Shown: positions 43,981-53,071 of the stretch, one piece after another
Position numbering within the stretch: the stretch's first letter is position 1
How the letters are laid out: each line of letters starts with the position of its first letter
Origin: Nocardioides plantarum
Lineage (GTDB): Bacteria > Actinomycetota > Actinomycetes > Propionibacteriales > Nocardioidaceae
Assembly (NCBI RefSeq): GCF_006346395.1
Contig: NZ_VDMS01000001.1
Coordinates: 2,418,001 to 2,482,000, forward strand
Direction of reading: 5' to 3'
Length of the DNA stretch: 64,000 bases
Position numbers and translations under genes: made by a program
Notes under the pieces: generated by a model
Told to the model about the DNA's origin: nothing
The model's database searches: none
The model's input: the letters and a program-made list of their open reading frames with translations, nothing else

Positions 43981-45543
43981 ATGACGACGACCGCCCCGGC
44001 CCCGACGGCCGAGACCCTGGCCACCGCCCGCCGCGGCACGCACTGGATCGACGACTGGCGTCCCGAGGACGAGGAGTTCTGGGAGAACGGTGGCAAGCAG
44101 GTCGCTCGGCGCAACCTGCTGTGGTCGATCTTCGCCGAGCACCTCGGCTTCTCGGTCTGGCTGATCTGGAGCGTCAGCTCGGCGTTCCTGGTCGCGCAGG
44201 GCTTCGAGTTCTCGCCGCAGCAGCTGTTCGTCCTGGTCGCGCTGCCCAACCTGGTCGGGTCGCTGCTGCGGCTGCCCTACACGTTCGCGGTGCCCCGCTT
44301 CGGCGGTCGCAACTGGACGATGGTCAGTGCGGCGCTGCTGCTGATCCCCACGCTGCTCTTCGCGTACGTCGTCCAGCAGCCCGGCACGCCGTACTGGGTC
44401 TTCTGCGTCATCGCCGCGACCGCCGGCTTCGGCGGCGGCAACTTCGCCAGCTCGATGGCCAACATCAACTTCTTCTTCCCGGCCGCCAAGAAGGGCGCCG
44501 CGCTCGGGCTCAACGCCGCCGGCGGCAACCTCGGCGTCTCGCTGATCCAGCTGCTGCTGCCCGTGATGGTCGGCGGCGCCGGGATCTTCGGCCTGGTCAA
44601 GGCCAGCGAGGGCGGCATCGACCTGCAGCACGCCGCCTACGTCTACGCCGGGCTCGCCGTCGTCGCGACCGTCGCTGCCGCGCTCTGGATGGACAACCTC
44701 ACCTCGGCGGTCTCGAAGCCGCGCGAGCAGCTCCAGGTCGTCAAGAACAAGCAGACCTGGGTGATGGCCTTCCTCTACATCGGCACCTTCGGCTCGTTCA
44801 TCGGCTACTCCGCCGCGATGCCGCTGCTGATCAAGCTCAACTTCTGGCGCCAGCCCGTGCCGGGCGTCGAGGGCATCGGCATCAACTTCGTCTACTACGC
44901 GTTCCTCGGCGCGCTCGTCGGGTCGGTGACCCGCCCGCTCGGCGGCTGGCTGGCCGACAAGTACGGCGGCGCGAAGGTCACGCTCGCCGCGTTCGGCGGC
45001 ATGGTGGTCGGCACCCTCGGCATCCTGTTCACCCTCAGCCGGCTGCAGACGCTGCCGCCCGCGCCCACCGCCGAGAGACTGGCCGCGATCAAGGCGGACC
45101 CCGCGTCGTTCGAGTTCCCGCCCGCGGTCCGGGCGGCTGTCGAGAGCAACTCCGACGTCTTCCCGTGGTTCCTGGCGATCTTCCTGGTGGTCTTCGCCTG
45201 CACGGGCATCGGCAACGGGTCGACGTACAAGATGATCCCGGCCATCTTCCGCACCGAGGCCGAGCGGGCCACGACCCCGAACACCGCCGAGCGCACCGTC
45301 GCCGTGCACGACGCGACCAAGAGGTCGTCGGCCGCGATCGGCGTCATCGGCGCCGTGGGAGCGATCGGCGGCTTCCTCATCCCGATCGCCTTCTCCTCGC
45401 CGTGGGTCGACGACCCGCTCTCGGCCACGAAGGGGGCGTTCACCGTCTTCACGTGCTTCTACGTGGTCTGCGCGGCCGTCACCTACGGCGTCTACCTCCG
45501 GCGCACGACAAGCGCGACCAGCTACGCGACCGCAGGGATCTGA
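43981..45543 (+). CDS. narK: Nitrate/nitrite MFS transporter
   Basis: This 520-residue transporter has about twelve membrane segments and the nitrate-porter signature GGGNFASSMANINFFFP in helix 5, with a second GGN-type motif in AAGGNLGVS. It imports nitrate for the assimilatory pathway encoded downstream. A long insertion (~45 residues after LPPAP) sits between the C-terminal helices. ATG at 43981 is chosen over an upstream TTG. First gene of the operon; the repeat-rich leader may carry the regulatory sites. Confidence 0.88.
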   Translation: MTTTAPAPTAETLATARRGTHWIDDWRPEDEEFWENGGKQVARRNLLWSIFAEHLGFSVWLIWSVSSAFLVAQGFEFSPQQLFVLVALPNLVGSLLRLPYTFAVPRFGGRNWTMVSAALLLIPTLLFAYVVQQPGTPYWVFCVIAATAGFGGGNFASSMANINFFFPAAKKGAALGLNAAGGNLGVSLIQLLLPVMVGGAGIFGLVKASEGGIDLQHAAYVYAGLAVVATVAAALWMDNLTSAVSKPREQLQVVKNKQTWVMAFLYIGTFGSFIGYSAAMPLLIKLNFWRQPVPGVEGIGINFVYYAFLGALVGSVTRPLGGWLADKYGGAKVTLAAFGGMVVGTLGILFTLSRLQTLPPAPTAERLAAIKADPASFEFPPAVRAAVESNSDVFPWFLAIFLVVFACTGIGNGSTYKMIPAIFRTEAERATTPNTAERTVAVHDATKRSSAAIGVIGAVGAIGGFLIPIAFSSPWVDDPLSATKGAFTVFTCFYVVCAAVTYGVYLRRTTSATSYATAGI

Positions 45544-45551
45544 GCGACCCG

Positions 45552-47603
45552 GTGACCCGGACCCACTGTCCCTACTGCAGCCTGCAGTGCGGCATGAGCC
45601 TCGCCTCCGGGCGCGGCGGCCGCACGCTGGAGGTGCTGGCGTGGCCGGAGTTCCCGGTCAACGAGGGGGCGCTGTGCCGCAAGGGCTGGACCGCCACCGG
45701 CCTGCGCGGCCACCGCGAGCGGCTGACCACGCCGCTGCTGCGCGACCGCGCGACCGGTGAGCTGCGCACGGTCTCGTGGGACGACGCGCTCGACCACGTC
45801 GCGGCCCGTCTCACGACGATCCAGGAGCAGCACGGCAACGACGCCGTGGCGGTCTTCGGCGGCGGCGGGCTGACCAACGAGAAGGCCTACCTGCTCGGCA
45901 AGCTCGCCCGCGTCGCGCTCGGCACCAGCCGGATCGACTACAACGGCCGCTGGTGCATGAGCTCGGCTGCCTCGGCCGGCAACCAGGCGTTCGGCGTCGA
46001 CCGCGGGCTGCCGTTCCCGTTGGCCGACGTCGAGCAGACCGACGTCCTGGTGCTCGTCGGCTCCAACCTCGCCGAGACGATGCCGCCCGCCGCGCGCCAC
46101 CTCGACCGGCTGCGCGAGCGCGGTGGCAAGGTCGTCGTGATCGACCCCCGTCGTACGCCGACCGCGGACCGCGCCGACCTCTTCCTCCAGCCCGTCCCGG
46201 GCACCGATCTCCCCCTGGCCCTGGGGATCCTCCACCTCCTCGGCGCCGCCGGCGCCGTCGACGAGGACTACGTCGCGACCCGCACGACCGGCTTCGACGA
46301 CGTACGCCGCTCGGTCGCCTCGTGGTGGCCGGAGCGGGTCGAGCGGGTGTCGGGGGTGGAGGCCACCGAGCTGCGCACGCTGGCCGACCTGCTGTCGAGC
46401 GCCGAGAAGGTCACCGTGCTCACCGCCCGGGGCGCCGAGCAGCACAGCGAGGGCACCGCGACGGTGCTCGCCTGGATCAACGTCGCCCTCGCGCTCGGGA
46501 TGTGCGGCAAGCCGTCGGCGGGCTACGGCTGCCTGACCGGGCAGGGCAACGGGCAGGGCGGGCGCGAGCACGGCCAGAAGTCCGACCAGCTGCCCGGCTA
46601 CCGGATGATCGACGACCCGGCGGCGCGCGACCACGTCGCCCGGGTGTGGGGCGTGGAGCCCGCATCCCTGCCGGGCAAGGGGTTGTCGGCGTACGAGCTG
46701 CTCGACGCGCTCGGCACCGAGGGCGGCCCGAGGGCGATGCTCGTGCACGCCAGCAACATCGTCGTCTCGGCCCCCAACGCCGTCCACGTCGCCGACCGGC
46801 TGGCCGCGCTCGACCTGCTCGTCGTGGCCGACGTGGTGATGAGCGAGACCGCTGCGATGGCCGACGTCGTGCTGCCCGTGACGCAGTGGGCCGAGGAGAC
46901 CGGCACCATGACCAACCTCGAGGGCCGGGTGATCCTGCGCCAGCAGGCCGTCGCGCCGCCCGAGGGCGTGCGGTCCGACCTCGACGTGATCGCCGGGCTC
47001 GCCGCGCGGCTGGGTTCGACCGCGGCCTTCCCGACCGACCCGGAGGAGGCGTTCGCCGAGCTGGCGCTGGCCTCGGCCGGCGGGCGGGCGGACTACGCGG
47101 GCATCACCTACGACCGGATCCGCGAGGAGCACGGCGTGTTCTGGCCGTGCCCCGACGCCGAGCACCCGGGGACGCCGCGGCTGTTCGCCGACTCGTTCGC
47201 CACCGCCGACGGTCGAGCGCGGTTCGTCGCGGTCGAGTCGGTCGGGGCGGCCGAGCAGCCCGACGACGACTACCCGGTGCACCTCACGACCGGCCGGGTC
47301 CTCGCGCAGTACCAGTCCGGCGCCCAGACCCGACGGATCGCCGACCTGCCCGACGACGGCCCGTTCGTCGAGCTGCACCCGCTGCTGGCGTCGCGCATCG
47401 GCGCGCGCGACGGCGAGCCCGTCGTGGTCACCACGCGTCGCGGCGAGCTCAAGGCGCCGTGTCGGGTCGTGACCACGATCCGACCCGACACGGTCTTCGT
47501 GCCGTTCCACTGGGTCGGCGCCAACCGGCTCACCCACGACGCGCTCGACCCGTCGAGCCGGATGCCGGCGTTCAAGGTCTGCGCCGCGGCGGTGCGGTCG
47601 TGA
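45552..47603 (+). CDS. Assimilatory nitrate reductase catalytic subunit
   Basis: This 683-residue molybdopterin enzyme starts with a [4Fe-4S] motif (CPYCSLQCGM, then the fourth Cys in GALCRKG) and contains the Mo-bisMGD domains (YNGRWCMSSA with the likely Mo-ligand Cys, SNLAETMPP, TGQGNGQGGREHG). It reduces nitrate to nitrite in the cytoplasm. The C-terminal molybdopterin-binding domain (TTGRVLAQYQSGAQTRR) is intact. GTG at 45552 is used, 8 bp after narK. The next gene provides the electron-transfer flavoprotein by a GTGA overlap. NasA/NasC/NarB naming varies. Confidence 0.87.
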   Translation: MTRTHCPYCSLQCGMSLASGRGGRTLEVLAWPEFPVNEGALCRKGWTATGLRGHRERLTTPLLRDRATGELRTVSWDDALDHVAARLTTIQEQHGNDAVAVFGGGGLTNEKAYLLGKLARVALGTSRIDYNGRWCMSSAASAGNQAFGVDRGLPFPLADVEQTDVLVLVGSNLAETMPPAARHLDRLRERGGKVVVIDPRRTPTADRADLFLQPVPGTDLPLALGILHLLGAAGAVDEDYVATRTTGFDDVRRSVASWWPERVERVSGVEATELRTLADLLSSAEKVTVLTARGAEQHSEGTATVLAWINVALALGMCGKPSAGYGCLTGQGNGQGGREHGQKSDQLPGYRMIDDPAARDHVARVWGVEPASLPGKGLSAYELLDALGTEGGPRAMLVHASNIVVSAPNAVHVADRLAALDLLVVADVVMSETAAMADVVLPVTQWAEETGTMTNLEGRVILRQQAVAPPEGVRSDLDVIAGLAARLGSTAAFPTDPEEAFAELALASAGGRADYAGITYDRIREEHGVFWPCPDAEHPGTPRLFADSFATADGRARFVAVESVGAAEQPDDDYPVHLTTGRVLAQYQSGAQTRRIADLPDDGPFVELHPLLASRIGARDGEPVVVTTRRGELKAPCRVVTTIRPDTVFVPFHWVGANRLTHDALDPSSRMPAFKVCAAAVRS

Positions 47604-49027
47604 GCCGCCCGACGAAGGTCGTCGTCGTCGGCGCCGGGATGGGCGCGGTCCGCCTCGCCGAGGGCCTGGCCGGGTCGGGCGACCCGATCGAGGTGACGCT
47701 CGTCGGCGACGAGACCCACCTGCCCTACAACCGGATCCTGCTGTCGGCGGTCCTCGAGGGCACCCACAGCGCCGACGCGCTCACCCTCCGCTCGGCCGAC
47801 TGGTACGCCGACCACCGGATCGACCTGCGGCTCGGCACCCGCGTGCTCGAGATCGACCGCCCGGCGCACGAGGTGGTGCTGGTCGACGGCACCCGGCTGA
47901 CCTACGACCGGCTCGTCCTCGCCACCGGCTCGATCCCGACGCTGCCGCCGATCCGGGGGCTGGTGCGCGTCGACGGCCGGCTCCACCCCGACGTCCACGC
48001 GTTCCGCAGCCTCGACGACTGCCGCCGGCTCGCAGCGGCACTCAGCCCGTCGACGGCCGACACGCGTCGCGCGGTCGTGGTCGGCGGTGGACTTCTCGGG
48101 CTCCAGGTCGCCCGGGCGCTGTCCGTGCGCGGCGTCGTCACGGAGATCGTCGAGGGCGCCGAGCACCTGCTCGCCAGTCAGGTCGGCACCCAGGCCGGCC
48201 GCATCCTCGCCCGCGACCTGCGCCGGCTCGGCACCGAGATCTACACCGGCGCCCGCGCCGTCCGGCTGACCGAGGACGGCCTCCGCCTCGACAACGGCCA
48301 CACCCTCTCCACCGACCTGGTGGTCCTGACCGCCGGCGGCCGTCCGTCGACCGCGCTCGCCCGGGCCGCCGGGCTCGACGTACGTCGCGGGGTCGTCGTC
48401 GACGACCACCTCACCACCAGCGACCCCGCGATCCACGCGATCGGCGACTGCGCCCAGCACCACGACCGCACGACCGGGTTCGTGCCGCCGGCCTGGGAGC
48501 AGGCCGAGGTGCTCGCGGCTCACCTGCGCGGCGAGCCGACGTCGTACGACGGCAGCCGGACGGTCGCGCGGCTGCGCGCCACCGACCTCGACGTCGCCGT
48601 GCTGGGTGACGTGGACGCGGTCGGCGAGGTGGTGGAGGTGGCCAACCCGGTCGTCGGCTCGCACCGCCGGCTCGTGGTCGCCAACGGCCGCATCGTCGCG
48701 GCCACCCTCGTCGGCGACCTGTCGCGCATCGGCCTGATAACCCAGCTCTACGACCGGCGTACCCGCCTCGGGCCGCACGAGCCCGGCGACCTGCTCCTGG
48801 GGGCCTCGACAGGCTCGACCAGCGATGTGGGCCTCGTCGTCAACGACGCCTCCGAGGTCTGCTCCTGCGCCGGCGTCACCGCCGGCGCCATCCGCGCGTG
48901 TGCCTCGCTCGACGACGTCCGCAACACCACCCGCGCCACCACCGGCTGCGGCGGCTGCTCCGAGACCGTCCGCCACCTGCTCGCCACCCGCACCCCCCGC
49001 ATCGACCTGGAAGGAGCCACCCCGTGA
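47600..49027 (+). CDS. FAD-NAD(P)H electron-transfer protein with BFD-type [2Fe-2S] domain
   Basis: This 475-residue protein has two Rossmann motifs (VVVVGAGMGAVRLAEG, VVVGGGLLGLQVARA) of NirB-like FAD/NAD(P)-oxidoreductases and a C-terminal BFD domain (CSCAGVTAGAI and TTGCGGCSE). It probably passes electrons from NAD(P)H to the nitrate reductase upstream. An inserted repeat (48803-48827, ASTGSTSD) lies at the joint of the two domains. GTG start overlaps the nitrate-reductase stop. Confidence 0.85.
   Translation: MSRPTKVVVVGAGMGAVRLAEGLAGSGDPIEVTLVGDETHLPYNRILLSAVLEGTHSADALTLRSADWYADHRIDLRLGTRVLEIDRPAHEVVLVDGTRLTYDRLVLATGSIPTLPPIRGLVRVDGRLHPDVHAFRSLDDCRRLAAALSPSTADTRRAVVVGGGLLGLQVARALSVRGVVTEIVEGAEHLLASQVGTQAGRILARDLRRLGTEIYTGARAVRLTEDGLRLDNGHTLSTDLVVLTAGGRPSTALARAAGLDVRRGVVVDDHLTTSDPAIHAIGDCAQHHDRTTGFVPPAWEQAEVLAAHLRGEPTSYDGSRTVARLRATDLDVAVLGDVDAVGEVVEVANPVVGSHRRLVVANGRIVAATLVGDLSRIGLITQLYDRRTRLGPHEPGDLLLGASTGSTSDVGLVVNDASEVCSCAGVTAGAIRACASLDDVRNTTRATTGCGGCSETVRHLLATRTPRIDLEGATP
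48803..48827 (+). repeat. In-frame dispersed repeat in the flavoprotein gene
   Basis: GCCTCGACAGGCTCGACCAG encodes ASTGSTS in the linker before the BFD domain, the same frame as the copies in the first gene and in nirB. Confidence 0.9.
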
Positions 49028-51585
49028 TGGCGCCGCACCTCCGCAAGACCCTCGTCGTCGTCGGCCACGGCATGGTCGGCCACCGGTTCGTCCAGGCGGC
49101 GATCGAGCGCGGCCTGACCGAGACCCACGACGTGGTCGTCGTCGGCGAGGAGGTCCGCCCGGCCTACGACCGGGTCGCGCTCACGTCGTTCTTCGAGGTC
49201 GGCGCCGAGGCGCTGTCGCTGCTCCCCGAGGGCGAGTACGACGACCCGCGGGTCCGGCTGCTGCTCGGCACCGCGGTGACCGGGTTCGACCCCGAGACCC
49301 GCACGCTCCTGCTCGGCGACGGCGAGGTGCTCGACTACGACGAGCTGGTGCTGGCAACCGGGGCGGCGCCGTTCGTCCCGCCGGTCACGGGCCACGACCT
49401 GACGGGGTCGTTCGTCTACCGCACGATCGAGGACCTCGAGGCGATCCGCGAGGCCGCCGCGACGGCCCGCGTCGGCGCGGTGGTCGGTGGCGGCCTGCTC
49501 GGGCTCGAGGCCGCCAAGGCGCTGGCCGACCTCGGCCTCGAGACCCACGTCGTCGAGATGGCGCCGCGGCTGATGGCGGTCCAGGTCGACGACGCCGGAG
49601 GTGCCTGCCTGAGGCGGCACGTGGAGGGGCTCGGCCTGACCATCCACACCGGCGCGATGACGACCGAGGTGCTCGGTGACTCCCACGTGACCGGACTGGA
49701 CATGAGGCTGAGTGGTCTCGAGACAGGCGCCAGCGCGCCTTCCTCGACCACCGTGGACTGCGATCTCGTCGTCTTCTCGGCCGGCATCCGCCCACGCGAC
49801 GCCCTCGCGCGGACCGCCGGGCTCACCGTGGCCGAGCGGGGCGGCGTACTCGTGGACGAGCAGTGCCGGACCTCCGACCCGCACGTGTGGGCGATCGGGG
49901 AGTGCGCGGCGCCGGACGGCCGGATGTACGGGCTGGTCGCTCCCGGCTACGCGATGGCCGAGGTCGCGGTCGACGCGCTGCTCGGCGGCGACGGCGCCTT
50001 CACCGGCGCCGACATGTCGACCAAGCTCAAGCTGATGGGCGTCGACGTGGCGTCGTTCGGCGACGCGTTCGCGACGACCGACGGCGCCCTCGAGCTCGTC
50101 TACTCCGACGCCGTCGCCGGCATCTACAAGAAGCTCGTCGTCAGCGAGGACGGCACCCGGCTGCTCGGCGGGATCCTGGTCGGCGACGCGTCGGCGTACG
50201 GCGTCCTGCGCCCGATGGTCGCGTCGGGTCTCCCGCTTCCGGCCAACCCGGAGGAGCTGATCCTGCCGGTCACCTCGGGGGTCTCGACAAGCTCGACCAC
50301 CGGGTTCCCGGACGAGGCGCAGGTGTGCTCGTGCAACGACGTCACCAAGGCCGACATCGTGGCGGCGGCCGCCGACGGCGGGACCACGCGCGCCGGCACC
50401 ACCTGCGGGTCGTGCAAGACGCTGACCAAGAAGATCATCGAGGACTACTACGAGGCCCAGGGCAAGGTCGTCGACCGCAGCCTGTGCGAGCACTTCGCCC
50501 TGACCCGGCAGGAGCTGTTCGAGGTCGTCGCGATCCACGAGCACACGTCGTACGACGCCGTGCTGACCGCACACGGTCGCGGCGGCCGCGGGTGCGACAT
50601 CTGCAAGCCGGCGGTCGCCTCGATCCTGGCCTCGCAGCTCAACCACCACGTGCTCGACGGGGCCAACCAGACCGTCCAGGACACCAACGACGCCTACCTG
50701 GCCAACATCCAGCGCAACGGCACCTACTCGGTCGTGCCGCGCATCCCCGGCGGCGAGGTGACGCCCGAGGGGCTGATCGTGATCGGCGAGGTGGCGCGCG
50801 ACTTCGGGCTCTACACGAAGATCACCGGGGGCCAGCGGATCGACCTGTTCGGTGCGCGGATGGAGGAGCTGCCGGCGATCTGGCGGCGGCTGGTCGACGC
50901 CGGGTTCGAGTCCGGGCACGCCTACGGCAAGTCGCTGCGGACCGTGAAGTCGTGCGTCGGGTCGACGTGGTGCCGCTACGGCGTGCAGGACTCGGTGCAG
51001 CTCGCGATCGACCTCGAGCTGCGCTACCGGGGCCTGCGCTCGCCGCACAAGCTCAAGGGCGGGGTGTCCGGCTGCGCCCGCGAGTGCGCCGAGGCCCGGT
51101 CGAAGGACTTCGGCGTGATCGCCACCGAGAAGGGCTGGAACCTCTACGTCGGCGGCAACGGCGGCGCCACCCCCGTGCACGCGCGGCTGCTGGCCGGCGA
51201 CCTCGACACCGAGACGCTCGTCCGCTACCTGGACCGCTACCTCATGTACTACGTCCGCACCGCCGACCGTCTCCAGCGCACCGCGCCCTGGGTCGACTCC
51301 CTCGACGGCGGTCTCGACCGGGTCCGTGCCGTGGTCGTCGACGACGTGCTGGGCCTCGGCACCGAGCTCGAGGCGGCGATGTCGCGCCACGTCGACGGCT
51401 ACTTCGACGAGTGGAAGGCGACCCTCGACGACCCCGACAAGCTGCGCCGGTTCGTGTCGTTCGTCAACGCGCCCGACGTGCCCGACCCGCACATCACCTT
51501 CCGCGAGGAGCGCGGCCAGTCCGTGCCCGGCGACGCCACCGGTCCCGTCTCGCTCGGCTCGACGATCCCGGTGGGTGCGCCGTGA
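49027..51585 (+). CDS. nirB: Nitrite reductase [NAD(P)H] large subunit
   Basis: This 852-residue protein has FAD and NAD(P)H domains, a BFD-type [2Fe-2S] domain (CSCNDVTKAD, TTCGSCKTL), the ferredoxin-like sulphite/nitrite half-domains and the sirohaem/[4Fe-4S] domain with its four Cys (VKSCVGSTWCRYG, GCARECAEA). It reduces nitrite to ammonia with six electrons. Two inserted repeats are visible (49714-49753, 50280-50304). AAGGAG at 49011-49016 precedes both GTG 49024 and ATG 49027. Confidence 0.93.
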   Translation: MAPHLRKTLVVVGHGMVGHRFVQAAIERGLTETHDVVVVGEEVRPAYDRVALTSFFEVGAEALSLLPEGEYDDPRVRLLLGTAVTGFDPETRTLLLGDGEVLDYDELVLATGAAPFVPPVTGHDLTGSFVYRTIEDLEAIREAAATARVGAVVGGGLLGLEAAKALADLGLETHVVEMAPRLMAVQVDDAGGACLRRHVEGLGLTIHTGAMTTEVLGDSHVTGLDMRLSGLETGASAPSSTTVDCDLVVFSAGIRPRDALARTAGLTVAERGGVLVDEQCRTSDPHVWAIGECAAPDGRMYGLVAPGYAMAEVAVDALLGGDGAFTGADMSTKLKLMGVDVASFGDAFATTDGALELVYSDAVAGIYKKLVVSEDGTRLLGGILVGDASAYGVLRPMVASGLPLPANPEELILPVTSGVSTSSTTGFPDEAQVCSCNDVTKADIVAAAADGGTTRAGTTCGSCKTLTKKIIEDYYEAQGKVVDRSLCEHFALTRQELFEVVAIHEHTSYDAVLTAHGRGGRGCDICKPAVASILASQLNHHVLDGANQTVQDTNDAYLANIQRNGTYSVVPRIPGGEVTPEGLIVIGEVARDFGLYTKITGGQRIDLFGARMEELPAIWRRLVDAGFESGHAYGKSLRTVKSCVGSTWCRYGVQDSVQLAIDLELRYRGLRSPHKLKGGVSGCARECAEARSKDFGVIATEKGWNLYVGGNGGATPVHARLLAGDLDTETLVRYLDRYLMYYVRTADRLQRTAPWVDSLDGGLDRVRAVVVDDVLGLGTELEAAMSRHVDGYFDEWKATLDDPDKLRRFVSFVNAPDVPDPHITFREERGQSVPGDATGPVSLGSTIPVGAP
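49714..49753 (+). repeat. In-frame dispersed repeat in the FAD domain of nirB
   Basis: GGTCTCGAGACAGGC...CCTCGACCACCG, the long form of the family, encodes GLETGASAPSSTT in a surface loop between strands. Confidence 0.88.
50280..50304 (+). repeat. In-frame dispersed repeat before the nirB BFD domain
   Basis: GGTCTCGACAAGCTCGACCA followed by CCGGG encodes VSTSSTTG, at the same domain joint as the copy in the preceding gene. Confidence 0.9.
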
Positions 51586-51962
51586 CGACCGACCAGACGA
51601 CCGACCAGACGACCGACCAGCAGGCCACGACGGACGTCACCGTCTGCCGTCTCGACGACATCACGCCGGAGAGCGCGGTGCTGGCCCTGGTCGGCGGCGA
51701 CGCGGTCGCGGTGTTCCGCACCCACGACGACGGGGTCTACGCGCTGTCCGGCTACGACCCCGTCGGTGGAGCCTGCGTGCTCGCGCGTGGGATCGTGGGC
51801 ACGCGCGGCGGCGTCCCGTACGTCGCCTCGCCCCTGCACAAGCAGGGCTACGACCTGCGCACCGGACGGTGCCTCGACGACCCGGAGGTGAGCGTGGCGA
51901 CGTACGACGTGAGCGTGCGTGACGGGGTCGTCCTGGTCGCACCGGGAGCGCGGTCCTCGTGA
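51582..51962 (+). CDS. nirD: Nitrite reductase small subunit
   Basis: This 126-residue Rieske-fold protein has the core GDAVAVFRTHDDGVYALSGY, a loop lacking the Rieske Cys/His ligands as is normal for NirD, and SPLHKQGYDLRTGRCL. It partners NirB. A short 12-bp repeat encodes DQTTDQTTDQ at the N-terminus. Coupled to nirB and to the next gene by four-base overlaps. Confidence 0.88.
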   Translation: MTTDQTTDQTTDQQATTDVTVCRLDDITPESAVLALVGGDAVAVFRTHDDGVYALSGYDPVGGACVLARGIVGTRGGVPYVASPLHKQGYDLRTGRCLDDPEVSVATYDVSVRDGVVLVAPGARSS

Positions 51963-53071
51963 CGACCCTGCCCCTCACCGGCTATCGGATCGGCGTGACC
52001 GCCGCCCGCAAGGTGGAGGAGCAGATCGTCCTGCTCGAGCGCCGGGGCGCGCAGTGCGTGTGGGCGCCAGCCCTGTCGACCAACCCCAACCACGTCGACG
52101 ACGAGTCGCTGCGCGCGGCGACCGCCGACGTGCTGAGCGTGCCGGTCGACCTGTTCCTGGCCACGACCGGCGTCGGGATGAAGGCGTGGTTCGCGGCGGC
52201 CGAGGCCGACGGCACCCTCGACGCGCTGCTCGAACACCTGGGCCGGGCCGAGATCCTGGCGCGCGGGCCCAAGAGCGTCGGGGCCCTGCGGCGCCGGGGG
52301 CTGCGCGAGCTGTGGTCACCGGAGTCGGAGGAGTTCGACGACGTCCTCGAGCACCTGCGCGGCCGCGACCTGTCGGGCAAGCGGATCGTGGTGCAGGAGC
52401 ACGGCCAGTCGCTGTCGATGGTCGCGCACGCCCTGCGACGGCGGGGGGCCGACGTCCTGACCGTGACCGTCTATCGCGTCGAGCGCGCCGAGGACCCCGG
52501 GCCGATGTTCCACCTGGTCGACGAGATCGCCGAGCGCACGGTGCACGCCGTCACCTTCACGTCCGCGCCGGCCGTGGCCGCCCTGATGGAGGCCGCTGCC
52601 TCCACCGGGCGGCGCGAGGACGTGGTCGGGGCGTTCCAGGCCGACGTGCTGGCCTCGTGCGTCGGGCCGGTCACCGCGGCGGCCTTCGAGATGTGGGGCG
52701 TGCCGTCGGTCTACCCCGACCGGTCGCGCCTGGCCGCCATGGTCAAGCAGCTCGAGGTCGAGCTGCCCTCGCGCGCCGAGGGCCTCACCCTCGTGGTCGG
52801 TGGCCGCACGGTCCTGCTGCACGGCGAGGTGCTCCTCGTCGACGGGGTCGAGGTCAAGCTGTCGCCCGCGCCGCTGGCCGTCCTGCACGCGCTGGTCGTC
52901 AACCCGGGCCACGTCGTCGCGCGTCGCGACCTGCTCGCGGCACTGCCCTCGGGCACCGCCGGGAGCGAGCACGCGGTCGAGATGGCGGTCGCCCGTTTGC
53001 GTGCTGCGGTCGGGACGCGGATGATCCAGACCGTGGTGAAACGTGGATACCGGTTGGCCGTGACTCCGTGA
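51959..53071 (+). CDS. nnaR: NnaR-type regulator: uroporphyrinogen-III-synthase-like domain plus winged helix
   Basis: This 370-residue protein has a HemD-like domain (about 1-260: GYRIGVTAARKVEEQ, FLATTGVGMKAWF, TFTSAPAVAALM) fused to an OmpR-type winged helix (about 275-370: VKLSPAPLAVLHALV, HAVEMAVARLRAA, VVKRGYRLAV). This architecture is that of NnaR, a known activator of nitrite-assimilation genes in Streptomyces and mycobacteria; it may not make uroporphyrinogen III. Its place inside the operon supports that role. Confidence 0.88.
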   Translation: MTTLPLTGYRIGVTAARKVEEQIVLLERRGAQCVWAPALSTNPNHVDDESLRAATADVLSVPVDLFLATTGVGMKAWFAAAEADGTLDALLEHLGRAEILARGPKSVGALRRRGLRELWSPESEEFDDVLEHLRGRDLSGKRIVVQEHGQSLSMVAHALRRRGADVLTVTVYRVERAEDPGPMFHLVDEIAERTVHAVTFTSAPAVAALMEAAASTGRREDVVGAFQADVLASCVGPVTAAAFEMWGVPSVYPDRSRLAAMVKQLEVELPSRAEGLTLVVGGRTVLLHGEVLLVDGVEVKLSPAPLAVLHALVVNPGHVVARRDLLAALPSGTAGSEHAVEMAVARLRAAVGTRMIQTVVKRGYRLAVTP

